This document shows positions 1-8,198 of a stretch of 64,000 nt of DNA, one piece after another. The DNA lies in NCBI GenBank assembly GCA_029560875.1, contig JAKQKB010000055.1:119178-183177 (forward strand), in the 5' to 3' direction. The first letter of the stretch is position 1. Each line of letters begins with the position of its first letter. The position numbers and the translations under genes are program-made. The stretch comes from Bacteroidota bacterium. GTDB taxonomy: Bacteria; Bacteroidota; Bacteroidia; Bacteroidales; Tenuifilaceae. The notes beneath the pieces were generated by a model, which was not told the origin of the DNA, did not search any database, and worked only from the letters and a program-made list of their open reading frames with translations.

Positions 1-1968
1 GAGGGAACAGTAAGGCAAACAGGAGTTCACGCCTGTGGTATTATTATTGGTCGCGACGATTTGGAGGAGTACGTTCCTTTATCGACAAACAAGGAAACAT
101 CGCTATTTGTTACGCAGTACGAAGGTTCTCACGTTGAGGATATTGGATTACTGAAGATGGACTTCCTTGGGTTGAAAACGCTTTCAATTATAAAGGATGC
201 ATTGCAGTTGGTTAAAGAATCGACCGGAAAAGACCTTGATATTGATAAAATTCCGCTGAACGACCCCAAAACGTTCGAGTTGTTTTCAAAAGGCGAAACC
301 ACCGCAATATTCCAGTTCGAGTCGCCCGGGATGAAAAAGCATATGCGAGCCTTGGAACCCAACCGCTTTGAGGACTTAATCGCCATGAACGCGCTTTACC
401 GTCCGGGTCCTATGGAGTACATTCCAAGTTTCATTAACCGTAAACACGGACGCGAAAAGATTGAGTACGACATTGCCGATATGGAGGAGTACTTGAAGGA
501 TACCTATGGTATTACGGTATACCAGGAGCAGGTGATGTTATTATCGCAGAAATTGGCTGGTTTTACCAAAGGACAAGCCGATGCGCTGCGTAAAGCGATG
601 GGTAAGAAACTCCGCAAGGTAATGGACGAACTTAAGGAGAAATTTATTGAGGGCTGTTCAAAGAACGGACACGATAAGGCCAAAGTGGAAAAGGTTTGGA
701 CAGACTGGGAGGCCTTTGCGGAATACGCTTTCAACAAATCGCACTCAACTTGCTATGCTTACGTTGCTTATCAAACTGCATATATAAAAGCACACTACCC
801 TAGCCAGTTTATGGCTGCTGTGCTAAGCCGAAACCTATCGGACATAAAGAAAATCACAATCTTTATGGACGAATGCCGTCGCATGGGCATTCAGGTACTA
901 GGCCCCGATGTTAACGAGAGTCATTACAAATTCTCGGTTATGCCCAATGGCGATATCCGCTTTGGATTAGGCGCAATTAAAGGGATGGGCGAGAATGCTG
1001 TGGCTAACATCATCGAAACCCGAAAAAATGGCGGTAAATTCAAGGATATCTACGACTTTATGGAGCGCGTAAACCTTCAAACTGTCAATAAGAAAAACTT
1101 GGAGGTACTTGTGGTTTCAGGTGCTTTTGAAAACTTGAGTCCAGTTAGCCGGAGCACATATCTTACACCAGACCCTAGAGGTGGTACTTACCTCGAAACC
1201 TTGATGCGTTGGGGTGTAAAGGCTCAAACCGAGAAGCAGAGTAGCCAGATGTCGCTTTTTGGAACAAGTGGTGATTTTGAAATGCCAAAACCCGAAATTC
1301 CAAAGGTTGAGGAATGGCCAACTATAGAGTTGCTGAACCGCGAGAAGGATGTTATTGGGATTTACCTTTCGGCACATCCGTTGGATGAGTTTAGGTTTGA
1401 GATTGAGAACCTGTGCAACGTTACGCTGGCCGACCTTAAAAACATGGAGCAGTACAAGGATCGTGACGTAACTATAGCAGGAATGATTATTGCTGCAAAA
1501 ATTGACACTACCAAAAACGGAAAACCTTACGGCCGACTTACGCTTGAGGATTACTCCGATACAATGGAGATAATGCTTTTCGGAAAAGATTTTGAAACAT
1601 TCCGCAACTTTTGCTATACTGGCTATATGGTTATGATTAAAGGAAAAGTTCAGCCCAAAGCATTTAGGCCTGAGGAACTTGAACTCAAAATCAGAACTAT
1701 TACGATGCTTTACGAGGTTAGGGAGCAGCAAATTAAGGGAATTACAATAACCTTACCGCTAACCGAAGTGAACGATATTCTGATTGATGACTTTATCAAA
1801 CTATCATCGAAAGACAAAGCCAAAGTTTTGCTAAAATTTAAAATTGTTGACCCAGAGAATAGAGTCTCTGTCGATTTATTCTCTCGCTCTTTTAAAGTAA
1901 ATATAACAAATGAGTTTGTTAATTTCTTAAAGGATAACGAAATGGATTTTAAATTATCGGCCGATTAA
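1..1968 (+). CDS. dnaE: DNA polymerase III alpha subunit, 3' part (cut by window start)
   Basis: This is the C-terminal ~655 residues of the replicative polymerase subunit; the frame is already open at base 1, so the start lies outside the window. The opening residues RQTGVHACGI are typical of the polymerase core. They are followed by the finger and helix-hairpin-helix regions (YRPGPMEYIP, FNKSHSTCYA) and a C-terminal OB-fold near residues 475-570 (VTIAGMIIAA). The enzyme copies the chromosome as part of the Pol III holoenzyme in the cytoplasm. The reading frame is intact to the TAA stop. Thioredoxin follows 68 bases later under its own promoter. Identity is certain; only the 5' part is missing. 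Confidence 0.96.
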   Translation, partial: EGTVRQTGVHACGIIIGRDDLEEYVPLSTNKETSLFVTQYEGSHVEDIGLLKMDFLGLKTLSIIKDALQLVKESTGKDLDIDKIPLNDPKTFELFSKGETTAIFQFESPGMKKHMRALEPNRFEDLIAMNALYRPGPMEYIPSFINRKHGREKIEYDIADMEEYLKDTYGITVYQEQVMLLSQKLAGFTKGQADALRKAMGKKLRKVMDELKEKFIEGCSKNGHDKAKVEKVWTDWEAFAEYAFNKSHSTCYAYVAYQTAYIKAHYPSQFMAAVLSRNLSDIKKITIFMDECRRMGIQVLGPDVNESHYKFSVMPNGDIRFGLGAIKGMGENAVANIIETRKNGGKFKDIYDFMERVNLQTVNKKNLEVLVVSGAFENLSPVSRSTYLTPDPRGGTYLETLMRWGVKAQTEKQSSQMSLFGTSGDFEMPKPEIPKVEEWPTIELLNREKDVIGIYLSAHPLDEFRFEIENLCNVTLADLKNMEQYKDRDVTIAGMIIAAKIDTTKNGKPYGRLTLEDYSDTMEIMLFGKDFETFRNFCYTGYMVMIKGKVQPKAFRPEELELKIRTITMLYEVREQQIKGITITLPLTEVNDILIDDFIKLSSKDKAKVLLKFKIVDPENRVSVDLFSRSFKVNITNEFVNFLKDNEMDFKLSAD

Positions 1969-1990
1969 ACTTTTGAATTTCTTTTTCGTT

Positions 1991-1998
1991 TATTTTTG
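1991..1998 (+). promoter_or_regulatory. -7 box of the trxA promoter
   Basis: TATTTTTG fits the Bacteroidetes -7 consensus TAnnTTTG and lies 38 bases before the trxA ATG. A TTG at 1973-1975 is only 15 bases upstream, shorter than the usual 17-23, so the -33 element is unsure. Confidence 0.45.
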
Positions 1999-2036
1999 TA
2001 ATTTTAGAAGTCGAAAATTTTAAAACAACATTAGAT

Positions 2037-2354
2037 ATGGCACTACAAGTAACAGATTCAAATTTTGATGAGTTAGTACTAAACTCAGGAAAACCAGCAT
2101 TGGTTGATTTTTGGGCAGAATGGTGTGGCCCTTGCAGAATGATTGCTCCTTACGTTGAGCAAATTGCCGAGGAATATAAAGACAAAGCTGTTGTGGCAAA
2201 GGTTGATGTTGACAGTTGCCCAGGTATTGCTGCACGTTATGGAATCAGGAACATTCCTACAATCCTTTTCTTTAAAGGTGGTGAACAAGTTGACAAACAG
2301 GTTGGCGCAGTTCCAAAAAGCAACTTGGTGGCTAAACTAGAGGCGTTACTATAA
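2037..2354 (+). CDS. trxA: Thioredoxin
   Basis: A 105-residue thioredoxin with the redox motif WCGPC near residues 29-33 and the cis-proline region (IRNIPT) near residue 75. There is no signal peptide, so it acts in the cytoplasm, reducing protein disulfides and receiving electrons from thioredoxin reductase, which is not in this window. The length is that of a single-domain thioredoxin. It stands between dnaE and a LOG-family gene, with a promoter-like box upstream and a strong intrinsic terminator downstream, so it is probably a one-gene transcript. Confidence 0.96.
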   Translation: MALQVTDSNFDELVLNSGKPALVDFWAEWCGPCRMIAPYVEQIAEEYKDKAVVAKVDVDSCPGIAARYGIRNIPTILFFKGGEQVDKQVGAVPKSNLVAKLEALL

Positions 2355-2372
2355 TTTTAAGCAATTATATTT

Positions 2373-2402
2373 GGGGTCGGGTTTCCCCCGACCTTTTTTA
2401 TT
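2373..2402 (+). terminator. Intrinsic terminator after trxA
   Basis: A GGTCGGG/CCCGACC stem (2375-2381 with 2387-2393) is followed by TTTTTTA. It separates trxA from the next gene. Confidence 0.85.
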
Positions 2403-2425
2403 TTATCTATCTAAAGTTTTTTACT

Positions 2426-3001
2426 ATGAAAGTTTGCGTTTACTGTGCATCGAGCAACAAGGTTGATGAGAAATACTTTAAAGCCACCGAGATTTTGGCC
2501 AAAAACTTAGCCAAGAATGGAATTACTTCCGTTTACGGAGGAGGCTCAAATGGATTGATGGGATGTCTTGCCGATACAGCGCTACATGAGGGAGGAAAAG
2601 TGATTGGCATTCTTCCTCACTTTATGGACAAGGTGGAGTGGGGTCATAAAAACCTTACAGAGCTTATCCTTGTTAAGGATATGCACGAACGCAAACGCCT
2701 TTTAATTGAAGGCGTGGATGCTGTGGTGGCGCTTCCTGGCGGTTGTGGAACCTTGGAGGAATTGATGGAGGTTATCACGCTAAAACGACTTGGCAAATTC
2801 ACCAAGCCAATAATAATTCTTAATACCGATGGGTTTTACAATCACTTAAAAGCACTTCTGGATAAAATGGTTGAGGAGCGCTTTATGCGTACAGAGCATA
2901 ACGATATTTGGACTTTTGTAGATAAACCCGAAGATATTATTCCTGCAATACACTCTGCTCCAAAGTGGGATAGCGATGCAATAAACTTTGCTGCAGTATA
3001 A
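2426..3001 (+). CDS. LOG-family Rossmann protein, probable nucleotide 5'-monophosphate phosphoribohydrolase
   Basis: A 191-residue protein of the LOG/TIGR00730 family. Visible signatures are the N-terminal CVYCASS strand, the glycine-rich GGGSNGLMG near residue 40 and the diagnostic PGGCGTLEE near residues 103-111, with an arginine (ERKR) shortly before it. Characterised members release free base and ribose 5-phosphate from nucleoside 5'-monophosphates; in bacteria the physiological substrate is often unknown. It is cytoplasmic. The gene has terminators on both sides and is probably transcribed alone. The family is certain; the substrate is not. Confidence 0.88.
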   Translation: MKVCVYCASSNKVDEKYFKATEILAKNLAKNGITSVYGGGSNGLMGCLADTALHEGGKVIGILPHFMDKVEWGHKNLTELILVKDMHERKRLLIEGVDAVVALPGGCGTLEELMEVITLKRLGKFTKPIIILNTDGFYNHLKALLDKMVEERFMRTEHNDIWTFVDKPEDIIPAIHSAPKWDSDAINFAAV

Positions 3002-3010
3002 CAATAAGAT

Positions 3011-3050
3011 AACCCCTACAGGTGCTGAAACTTCTTGTAGGGGTTATTAG
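3011..3050 (+). terminator. Intrinsic terminator after the LOG-family gene
   Basis: A perfect 10-bp stem (3011-3020 with 3036-3045, AACCCCTACA) has a 15-base loop. The downstream sequence is T/A-rich rather than a pure T run, so termination may be moderate. Confidence 0.65.
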
Positions 3051-3093
3051 ACAATAAAGTCAGAATGTTTTAGACTATTCAAATAGTCTTTAT

Positions 3094-3903
3094 TTAAAGT
3101 TTAGTAAGCATTTGTTTCATTATGAGTGTCATTTTCTGCTCAGCCATTGCGCCAACCTTTTGCACCTCCTCGTGAGATACTTCTACAATTTTACCCGGAA
3201 CGCCCAAGTCGGTAATAATTGATATTGCAAACACAGGAATATTCATGTGATGAGCAACAATAACCTCTGGAACGGTTGACATACCAACGGTATCGCCACC
3301 AATAATTCTGAAATAAACGTACTCCTTAGGTGTTTCAAATGTTGGACCAGTTGTTCCAACGTAGCAACCCTGCTGTAGTTTAATTCCGTTTGCAGCAGCA
3401 ACCTCTTTGGCTAAGGCCATTAATGCTGGGTCGTAGGTTTTGTGCATGTCGGGGAAGCGTGGGCCTAACTCGTTGATGTTTGGTCCAATTAGTGGATTTG
3501 GCATTAGGTTGATATGGTCGTTTATAAGCATTAAATCGCCAATCTCAAAATCAGGATTTACGCCACCACTTGCGTTTGAAACGAATAACTGTTTAATGCC
3601 AAGGAACTTCATTACACGAACAGGGAATGTTACCTGTTTCATATCGTAACCCTCATAAAAATGGAACCGACCCTGCATTGCAACAACCCTTTTGCCGCCA
3701 AGTAAGCCAAAAATTAAGCGACCCGAATGGCCTTCAACAGTTGATACTGGGAAATTAGGAATGTCCCTATAGTTAATAATTTCCTGCTTTTCAATTTCTC
3801 TAACTAATCCACCAAGTCCTGTACCTAGAATAATTCCAACTTCGGGTGTAATGGTTACCTTTCCTTTGATGTAGGCTACCGTTTGGTTAATTTTGTCCAA
3901 CAT
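3094..3903 (-). CDS. punA: Purine-nucleoside phosphorylase (PNP family, trimeric type)
   Basis: A 269-residue enzyme that splits inosine/guanosine with phosphate to free purine and ribose 1-phosphate. It belongs to the trimeric PNP class: phosphate-binding GTGLGGLV near residue 29, VEGHSGRLIFG near residue 57, MQGRFHFYEGY near residue 76, and the purine-site segment TFETPKEYVYFR followed by DTVGMSTVPEV. It overlaps the 3' end of lpxK by 17 bases, so the two genes are co-transcribed and probably translationally coupled. The role is cytoplasmic purine salvage; the link with lipid A is genomic only. Confidence 0.93.
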   Translation of the reverse strand: MLDKINQTVAYIKGKVTITPEVGIILGTGLGGLVREIEKQEIINYRDIPNFPVSTVEGHSGRLIFGLLGGKRVVAMQGRFHFYEGYDMKQVTFPVRVMKFLGIKQLFVSNASGGVNPDFEIGDLMLINDHINLMPNPLIGPNINELGPRFPDMHKTYDPALMALAKEVAAANGIKLQQGCYVGTTGPTFETPKEYVYFRIIGGDTVGMSTVPEVIVAHHMNIPVFAISIITDLGVPGKIVEVSHEEVQKVGAMAEQKMTLIMKQMLTKL

Positions 3904-4927
3904 AGTCTATTATTTGTTTATTAAATTTTTCAGCGTTATTGTTCAAAAACTTGATTTTAATTGATAGATAAAACAGCCGTTGTTTAAGGTCTGCGCTTAG
4001 GTTTAGGCATCTTATTCTTGCTGCATCCTTTTCGGTTGTTACTACCAAGGTTTCATTTGAACATTTTTCAAAGATAAGTTGAATTTCTTTTTCTGAAAAG
4101 TGATGATGGTCAGTGTAGCTTCTTTTGCCCTCAATTTGGAAGTTTTTTACAAGATAGCTGTAAAATGGCTCTGGATTTGCTATTCCTGCAATGGCGAATA
4201 CTTTTTGGGAGTTGTTCGGCCTAATTTCATTTGATTCATCAGCAAAAATTGGCATAACCTCACCGTACTCGACGGTTGTAAAGTAGGTGTTCTGCTTTGC
4301 ATTCAATCGCAGTTCGCCACGAATTTTGTCCATTTCTTGATTCGACAGGTTCTCTGGACATTTTGTGACAATTATAATATCGGCTCTACGTTTCTCCGAA
4401 ATGCTATCGCGCAATCTGCCTGCTGGCAGAAAAAAATCGCGGGTAATTAGGTTGTTGTAATTGGTTAGAAGAAGTGATAGCCCTGGCTTGATATATCGAT
4501 GTTGAAATGCATCGTCGAGTAGGAGTACATTCATTTCCGGGAAGTTGTAGGCCAACTCATTTGTTCCATTTACTCTATCCTCATCAACTGCCACTGTTGT
4601 GTTAGGATATTTAAGTTTTATTTGAAGCGGTTCGTCGCCAACTTCATTGGCTGTTGAGGTTGTTTCAGCCAACTTAAAACCTTTGGTTTTGCGTTTGTAA
4701 CCACGACTCAGTAGTCCGACTTGATATTTATTTTGAAGCAATTCGATAAGATACTCGGAGTGTGGCGTTTTTCCAGTTCCTCCAACGGTTATATTTCCAA
4801 CACAAATTGTCGGAATATCGGGGCTATACCCTTTTAGTAGGTTTATGTCGAACAAAAAATTTCTGATTTTTACTGGTATCCAGTAAAGCAGTGCAAATGG
4901 TAAAAGTAAGTATCTAAGTGTTTCCAT
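3887..4927 (-). CDS. lpxK: Tetraacyldisaccharide 4'-kinase (lipid A pathway)
   Basis: A 346-residue kinase that phosphorylates the 4' position of the tetraacyl disaccharide 1-phosphate to give lipid IVA. It has the N-terminal membrane-associated helix typical of LpxK (LLPFALLYWIPVKI), a Walker A motif VGGTGKTP near residue 48, and the later LLDDAFQHR segment seen in LpxK proteins. It acts at the inner face of the cytoplasmic membrane. It shows the cell makes lipid A. An intrinsic-terminator-like hairpin ends only about five bases before the ATG, which is odd (see findings). It is followed by punA with a 17-base overlap. Confidence 0.95.
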   Translation of the reverse strand: METLRYLLLPFALLYWIPVKIRNFLFDINLLKGYSPDIPTICVGNITVGGTGKTPHSEYLIELLQNKYQVGLLSRGYKRKTKGFKLAETTSTANEVGDEPLQIKLKYPNTTVAVDEDRVNGTNELAYNFPEMNVLLLDDAFQHRYIKPGLSLLLTNYNNLITRDFFLPAGRLRDSISEKRRADIIIVTKCPENLSNQEMDKIRGELRLNAKQNTYFTTVEYGEVMPIFADESNEIRPNNSQKVFAIAGIANPEPFYSYLVKNFQIEGKRSYTDHHHFSEKEIQLIFEKCSNETLVVTTEKDAARIRCLNLSADLKQRLFYLSIKIKFLNNNAEKFNKQIIDYVGQN

Positions 4928-4932
4928 ATTGT

Positions 4933-4965
4933 AAAAAAAATCATCCGAAGGTTTGCTTCGGATGA
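4933..4965 (-). terminator. Hairpin with T-run between sppA and lpxK
   Basis: Read on the minus strand, a perfect 10-bp stem (TCATCCGAAG, 4956-4965 with 4941-4950) with a five-base loop is followed by eight Ts at 4933-4940. It looks like a strong intrinsic terminator for sppA. Its T-run stops five bases before the lpxK ATG. Confidence 0.8.
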
Positions 4966-5001
4966 CAAAGTAACAAAAAATACTTTAATTATTTGAGTGA
5001 C

Positions 5002-5047
5002 TAGTGATTAATGACACTGTCACCAATCACCCGTCACCTGTCACTAA
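5002..5047 (-). repeat. 7-bp phased repeat array directly after sppA
   Basis: On the minus strand, starting at the sppA stop codon, the sequence runs as heptamers GTGACAG, GTGACGG, GTGATTG, GTGACAG, then TGTCATT, AATCACT and AGTCACT, where the motif appears in inverted form. The period is kept although the bases vary. Confidence 0.6.
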
Positions 5048-6811
5048 TTAGTATACTTCAACATCGTAAGGAATACGTGCCTGAACACCTTGGTTGTTAA
5101 GCATACTCTTAATTCTATTGTAATGCTTGTATGTAACACCAAGTTCATCCTTTAGGAAGAAAGCTTTTGCTTCGCCAGTCATTCCTTTGATTATTTCTTG
5201 GAATGGGTCTTTTTGCTCAGGAAGCTCTACCAAACGGTATTTTTCAACCTTTGCTTTTTCAGCAGCAAGTTTAATAGCAGCATTCAAACCTCCGAACTCA
5301 TCAACAAGTTTGATATCCTTTGCGTTAACACCGCTCCATACTCTACCTTGTCCAATCTCGTCAACTTTCTCAACGGCTAAACTACGACCTTCGGCAACGT
5401 GACCGATGAATGTTTGGTAGGTTTCCTCAATGAATTTTTGTCCAACAGCTTTTTCCTCTGCTGTCATTGGGCGGAATTGGCTGAAAAAGTCAGCGTGGTC
5501 GTTGGTTTTAACAACATCTACGTTGATACCCAATTTCTTATTCATTACATTTTGTAAGTTGAAGAATAGACCAAATACACCAATTGAACCAGTAATTGTT
5601 GTTGGGCTAGCCATAATTGTAGTTGCAGGAGCAGCAATGTAGTAACCACCCGATGCAGCAACATCGCCCATCGATACAATAACAGGTTTTACCTTGTTGG
5701 CTAATTCTACCTCGCGCCAAATAACTTCCGATGCTAAAGCGCTACCACCAGGAGAGTTTACGCGGAATACAATAGCTTTAATTGTGCTATCGCGGCGTGC
5801 TTTGCGGATTGCGCGCGAAATTCCATCGGAACCAATAGCATCTTCGCTACCTTCGCCCATACCAATTTCACCTTGTGCGTAGATAACAGCAATTTTATCC
5901 TTGGAGAATTTTGCCTTTTTAGCAGGAACTTTGAAGTATTGTGCTAATGTAACTGTTTTAAGGTCTTCTTTCTCTGGAGTTTCGGTTAGTCCTTTTAGTT
6001 TGTCAATAAGTTGGTCTTTGTAAATTAAACTGTCAACCAATTTATTATCGATGCAAGATTTTCCATTGAAAATCTCCATATCGTTGGCTAAACGGTTCAA
6101 TTCTTCAACAGAAATGTTACGTGCTTTAGAAATACCATCAACCCAATGGTTCCAGATTGAACCCATGTAAGTTAAAGTTTGCTCACGGTTCTCAGGGCTC
6201 ATTTTGTCGAGCATAAAAGGTTCAACGGCACTTTTAAATTTACCGTGACGAAGAATTTGAGGTTCAACACCTAATTTTTCTAAAGCACCTTTGAAGAACA
6301 TAATTTCGGAACGTAATCCCATCCACTCAACCATACCTTCTGGGTTTAAGTAAACTTTGTCTGATACAGTGGCTAGGTAGTATGCTTTTTGGCTGTAAGT
6401 ATCGCTATAGCTAATAATGAATTTTCCTGAAGTTTTAAAATCGATTAGCGCATCGCGGATTTCCTCCGTGGTTGCAGCGCCTGCTCCAACAGCGTCAATT
6501 TCCATGAAAATACCCTTAATATTTGGGTCTTCCTTGGCTTCGGTAATTGCTTTAAGAATTTTATTAAGTCCCATGCTGCTTTGTGGCTGCATCGACATAA
6601 AATCGAACCCTTTGAAAGGATTATCGCTTGCACGGTCAACGATTTCTTGGTTAAAATCAACATAAAGTATTGAGTTTTCTTTAACTTCGGTTGCTTTATC
6701 TCCAGCCGAAACCATTGCACCAATTACTCCAATCATTACAAAGAACAGAAGAAGCAACGAAATGAATACACCCAATATGGTGATTAATAGATGTTTGAAA
6801 AAATTTTTCAT
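5048..6811 (-). CDS. sppA: Signal peptide peptidase SppA, 67-kDa type
   Basis: A 587-residue membrane-bound serine protease that degrades cleaved signal peptides. It has one N-terminal membrane helix (residues ~7-32) and then two tandem SppA domains. The N-terminal domain carries the general-base lysine region (SQKAYYLA, about residue 142). The C-terminal domain carries the nucleophile serine in VAASGGYYIA near residue 390, preceded by VNSPGGSALASE. The length fits the E. coli-type long form. It is transcribed divergently from folK and followed by a terminator and a heptamer array. A TAAATTTG box at 6877-6884 could be its promoter but would leave a ~60-base leader. Confidence 0.94.
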   Translation of the reverse strand: MKNFFKHLLITILGVFISLLLLFFVMIGVIGAMVSAGDKATEVKENSILYVDFNQEIVDRASDNPFKGFDFMSMQPQSSMGLNKILKAITEAKEDPNIKGIFMEIDAVGAGAATTEEIRDALIDFKTSGKFIISYSDTYSQKAYYLATVSDKVYLNPEGMVEWMGLRSEIMFFKGALEKLGVEPQILRHGKFKSAVEPFMLDKMSPENREQTLTYMGSIWNHWVDGISKARNISVEELNRLANDMEIFNGKSCIDNKLVDSLIYKDQLIDKLKGLTETPEKEDLKTVTLAQYFKVPAKKAKFSKDKIAVIYAQGEIGMGEGSEDAIGSDGISRAIRKARRDSTIKAIVFRVNSPGGSALASEVIWREVELANKVKPVIVSMGDVAASGGYYIAAPATTIMASPTTITGSIGVFGLFFNLQNVMNKKLGINVDVVKTNDHADFFSQFRPMTAEEKAVGQKFIEETYQTFIGHVAEGRSLAVEKVDEIGQGRVWSGVNAKDIKLVDEFGGLNAAIKLAAEKAKVEKYRLVELPEQKDPFQEIIKGMTGEAKAFFLKDELGVTYKHYNRIKSMLNNQGVQARIPYDVEVY

Positions 6812-6876
6812 ATTTTTAGTGGTTTAGTGATAATACTATTTGACATTTTAGCATGTGATTTGTTACATACTAAAAT

Positions 6877-6884
6877 CAAATTTA
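6877..6884 (-). promoter_or_regulatory. Possible -7 box for sppA
   Basis: TAAATTTG on the minus strand matches TAnnTTTG, about 66 bases before the sppA ATG. No TTG at the expected spacing was found, so support is limited. Nothing else was recognised in the 236-base sppA-folK gap. Confidence 0.3.
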
Positions 6885-7047
6885 ATCAAAATATAATTGC
6901 TATAAGTTGTTGGGAAATAACTTTTTTTAATTCAATACGTATTCATAAAGTTGATAATCTGTTTATTAGTTTGTTTGAAAATATTTTGCGTATTAAGATT
7001 ATTTATTAAAATTTACAATAAGTTTGCAACGCTTTAAATTGAATGAG

Positions 7048-7551
7048 ATGGCAAAGGTATTTTTCACTATAGGAGGCAATATTGGCGATAGAGTTTTTAA
7101 TCTTCAGGAAACTTGCAGGTTAATTAATAGCCGTATTGGATGTATTCGTAAACAGTCATCTATTTACGAGTCAGAGCCCTGGGGTTTTAGCAGTGAGTTA
7201 AATTTTCTGAATCAGGTTATAGTGGTCGAGACCAACTTAAGCCCTGCTGCAATAATGCTGGAAATATCGTATATAGAATCAAAAATGGGGCGTGTTAGGA
7301 ATGGTGCGGGTTACGCTTCGCGTACTATGGATATTGATATCCTTTTTTACGACCATCAAATAATGCTTACCCCCGATTTAATTGTACCTCACAAGCAAAT
7401 GCATAAGCGCCGTTTTGTGCTTGAACCTTTAAATGAGATTGCGCCAGATTTTATTCATCCACTTTTTTCACTTACCTCACACGAATTGCTCGTAACTTGT
7501 ACCGATGAGTCTAAGGTGTGGAAGTTTGAGCGCGCAGAAGTAGGAAATTAA
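7048..7551 (+). CDS. folK: 6-hydroxymethyl-7,8-dihydropterin pyrophosphokinase
   Basis: A 167-residue HPPK that transfers pyrophosphate from ATP to 6-hydroxymethyl-7,8-dihydropterin in folate synthesis. Motifs: GGNIGDR near the N terminus, the YESEPWGF pterin/ATP loop, and RTMDIDILFY with the Mg-binding aspartates. I place the start at the ATG beginning MAKVFF because conserved sequence begins there; an in-frame TTG at 7024 would add eight residues with no counterpart in the family. It stands alone, divergent from sppA. The C-terminal EPLNEIAPDFIHP is normal for HPPK. Confidence 0.93.
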   Translation: MAKVFFTIGGNIGDRVFNLQETCRLINSRIGCIRKQSSIYESEPWGFSSELNFLNQVIVVETNLSPAAIMLEISYIESKMGRVRNGAGYASRTMDIDILFYDHQIMLTPDLIVPHKQMHKRRFVLEPLNEIAPDFIHPLFSLTSHELLVTCTDESKVWKFERAEVGN

Positions 7552-7558
7552 GAAAGTA

Positions 7559-7762
7559 TTATTTTTTTCGGTCAAAATACTCCCGAACCGTAAGAATAAT
7601 TGCCAGAATAAGCCCTAACTGGATAGCCGATTGCCAGCCATATGCAACATTTCCGTGTAGGAAGTATGAGTATAACACTTTTACTAAAACACTCACTGCA
7701 AATGCAAGGATGAATATCCCTGCAAATACTAAAAAAAGATTCATACGTTTCATAGGCTTCAA
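7559..7762 (-). CDS. Small two-helix membrane protein, unknown function
   Basis: A 67-residue protein with two predicted membrane helices (residues ~7-29 and ~40-59) and a basic C-terminal tail REYFDRKK. No family was recognised. It lies three bases downstream of the frameshifted membrane-protein gene on the same strand and is probably co-transcribed from the promoter at 8166-8196. The composition matches neighbouring genes, and the frame is intact. It could start at residue 4 or 7, as there are three methionines. Confidence 0.6.
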   Translation of the reverse strand: MKPMKRMNLFLVFAGIFILAFAVSVLVKVLYSYFLHGNVAYGWQSAIQLGLILAIILTVREYFDRKK

Positions 7763-7765
7763 TAT

Positions 7766-8145
7766 TTAAGAGTTTTTACGTTTTAGATAATGGCTTAACA
7801 GGAACAGAATTCCAATTAGAATAAATGGTAGGTTAATGGTTAGCAGTATAGTAGCGGTAATCCACACAGAATGGTTCATCGCATAATTGTGGGTTGCAAT
7901 AAACGGTGCAAAGGCTAGCCCAATCGCGATAAAAATAATTCCTCCTACTCTTTCCCATTTCCAAGCAATGAGTAAAATATGGTTAATATGTACGATGGAA
8001 TAAGGTGAACTACAAATGCAGCGAGTTTTTTCCAAAGGGAATGGTTGCCTTCAAATGAGTCCAACGCAAACATACTGATGAATAGTATTGCCAAAATACA
8101 GAGAATCCGTGGTGTCCAATGGAAGATTTTGAGAGTTTTGTTCAT
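7766..8145 (-). pseudogene. Small membrane-protein gene broken by a one-base frameshift
   Basis: Two overlapping frames together make one protein of about 126 residues. The first (from ATG at 8145) reads MNKTLKIFHWTPRILCILAI and on to VVHLIPSYILTI, then runs out of frame to a stop. The second picks up with LLIAWKWERVGGIIF, ATHNYAMNHSVW and ILFLLSHYLKRKNS. As I recall, intact small Bacteroidetes membrane proteins join these segments directly (HLIPS...LLIAWKWE...NHSVW). Adding one base to the AAAA run at 7974-7977 restores the frame. This could be a real null allele or an assembly error; the rest is well conserved, so decay, if real, is recent. Confidence 0.65.
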
Positions 8146-8165
8146 AGTTATTCAGCAAGTAATTC

Positions 8166-8196
8166 CAAAGTTACCACTTAATTATACCCGTGTCAA
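8166..8196 (-). promoter_or_regulatory. Promoter for the small membrane-protein genes
   Basis: Minus-strand TTG (8194-8196) is followed after 20 bases by TAACTTTG (8166-8173), a complete match to the Bacteroidetes TTG-N19/20-TAnnTTTG pattern. It sits 20 bases before the ATG at 8145 and abuts the lipocalin stop codon. Confidence 0.7.
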
Positions 8197-8198
8197 TT

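Noticed and set aside
1117..1731. A long open frame on the opposite strand of dnaE.
   Set aside because: It lies wholly within a certain gene, has no family-like motifs and follows from the codon use of the sense strand.
3071..3090. Palindrome AGACTATT/AATAGTCT between the LOG gene and punA.
   Set aside because: The stem is weak and the following sequence lacks a T-run on the punA strand, so I did not call it a terminator.
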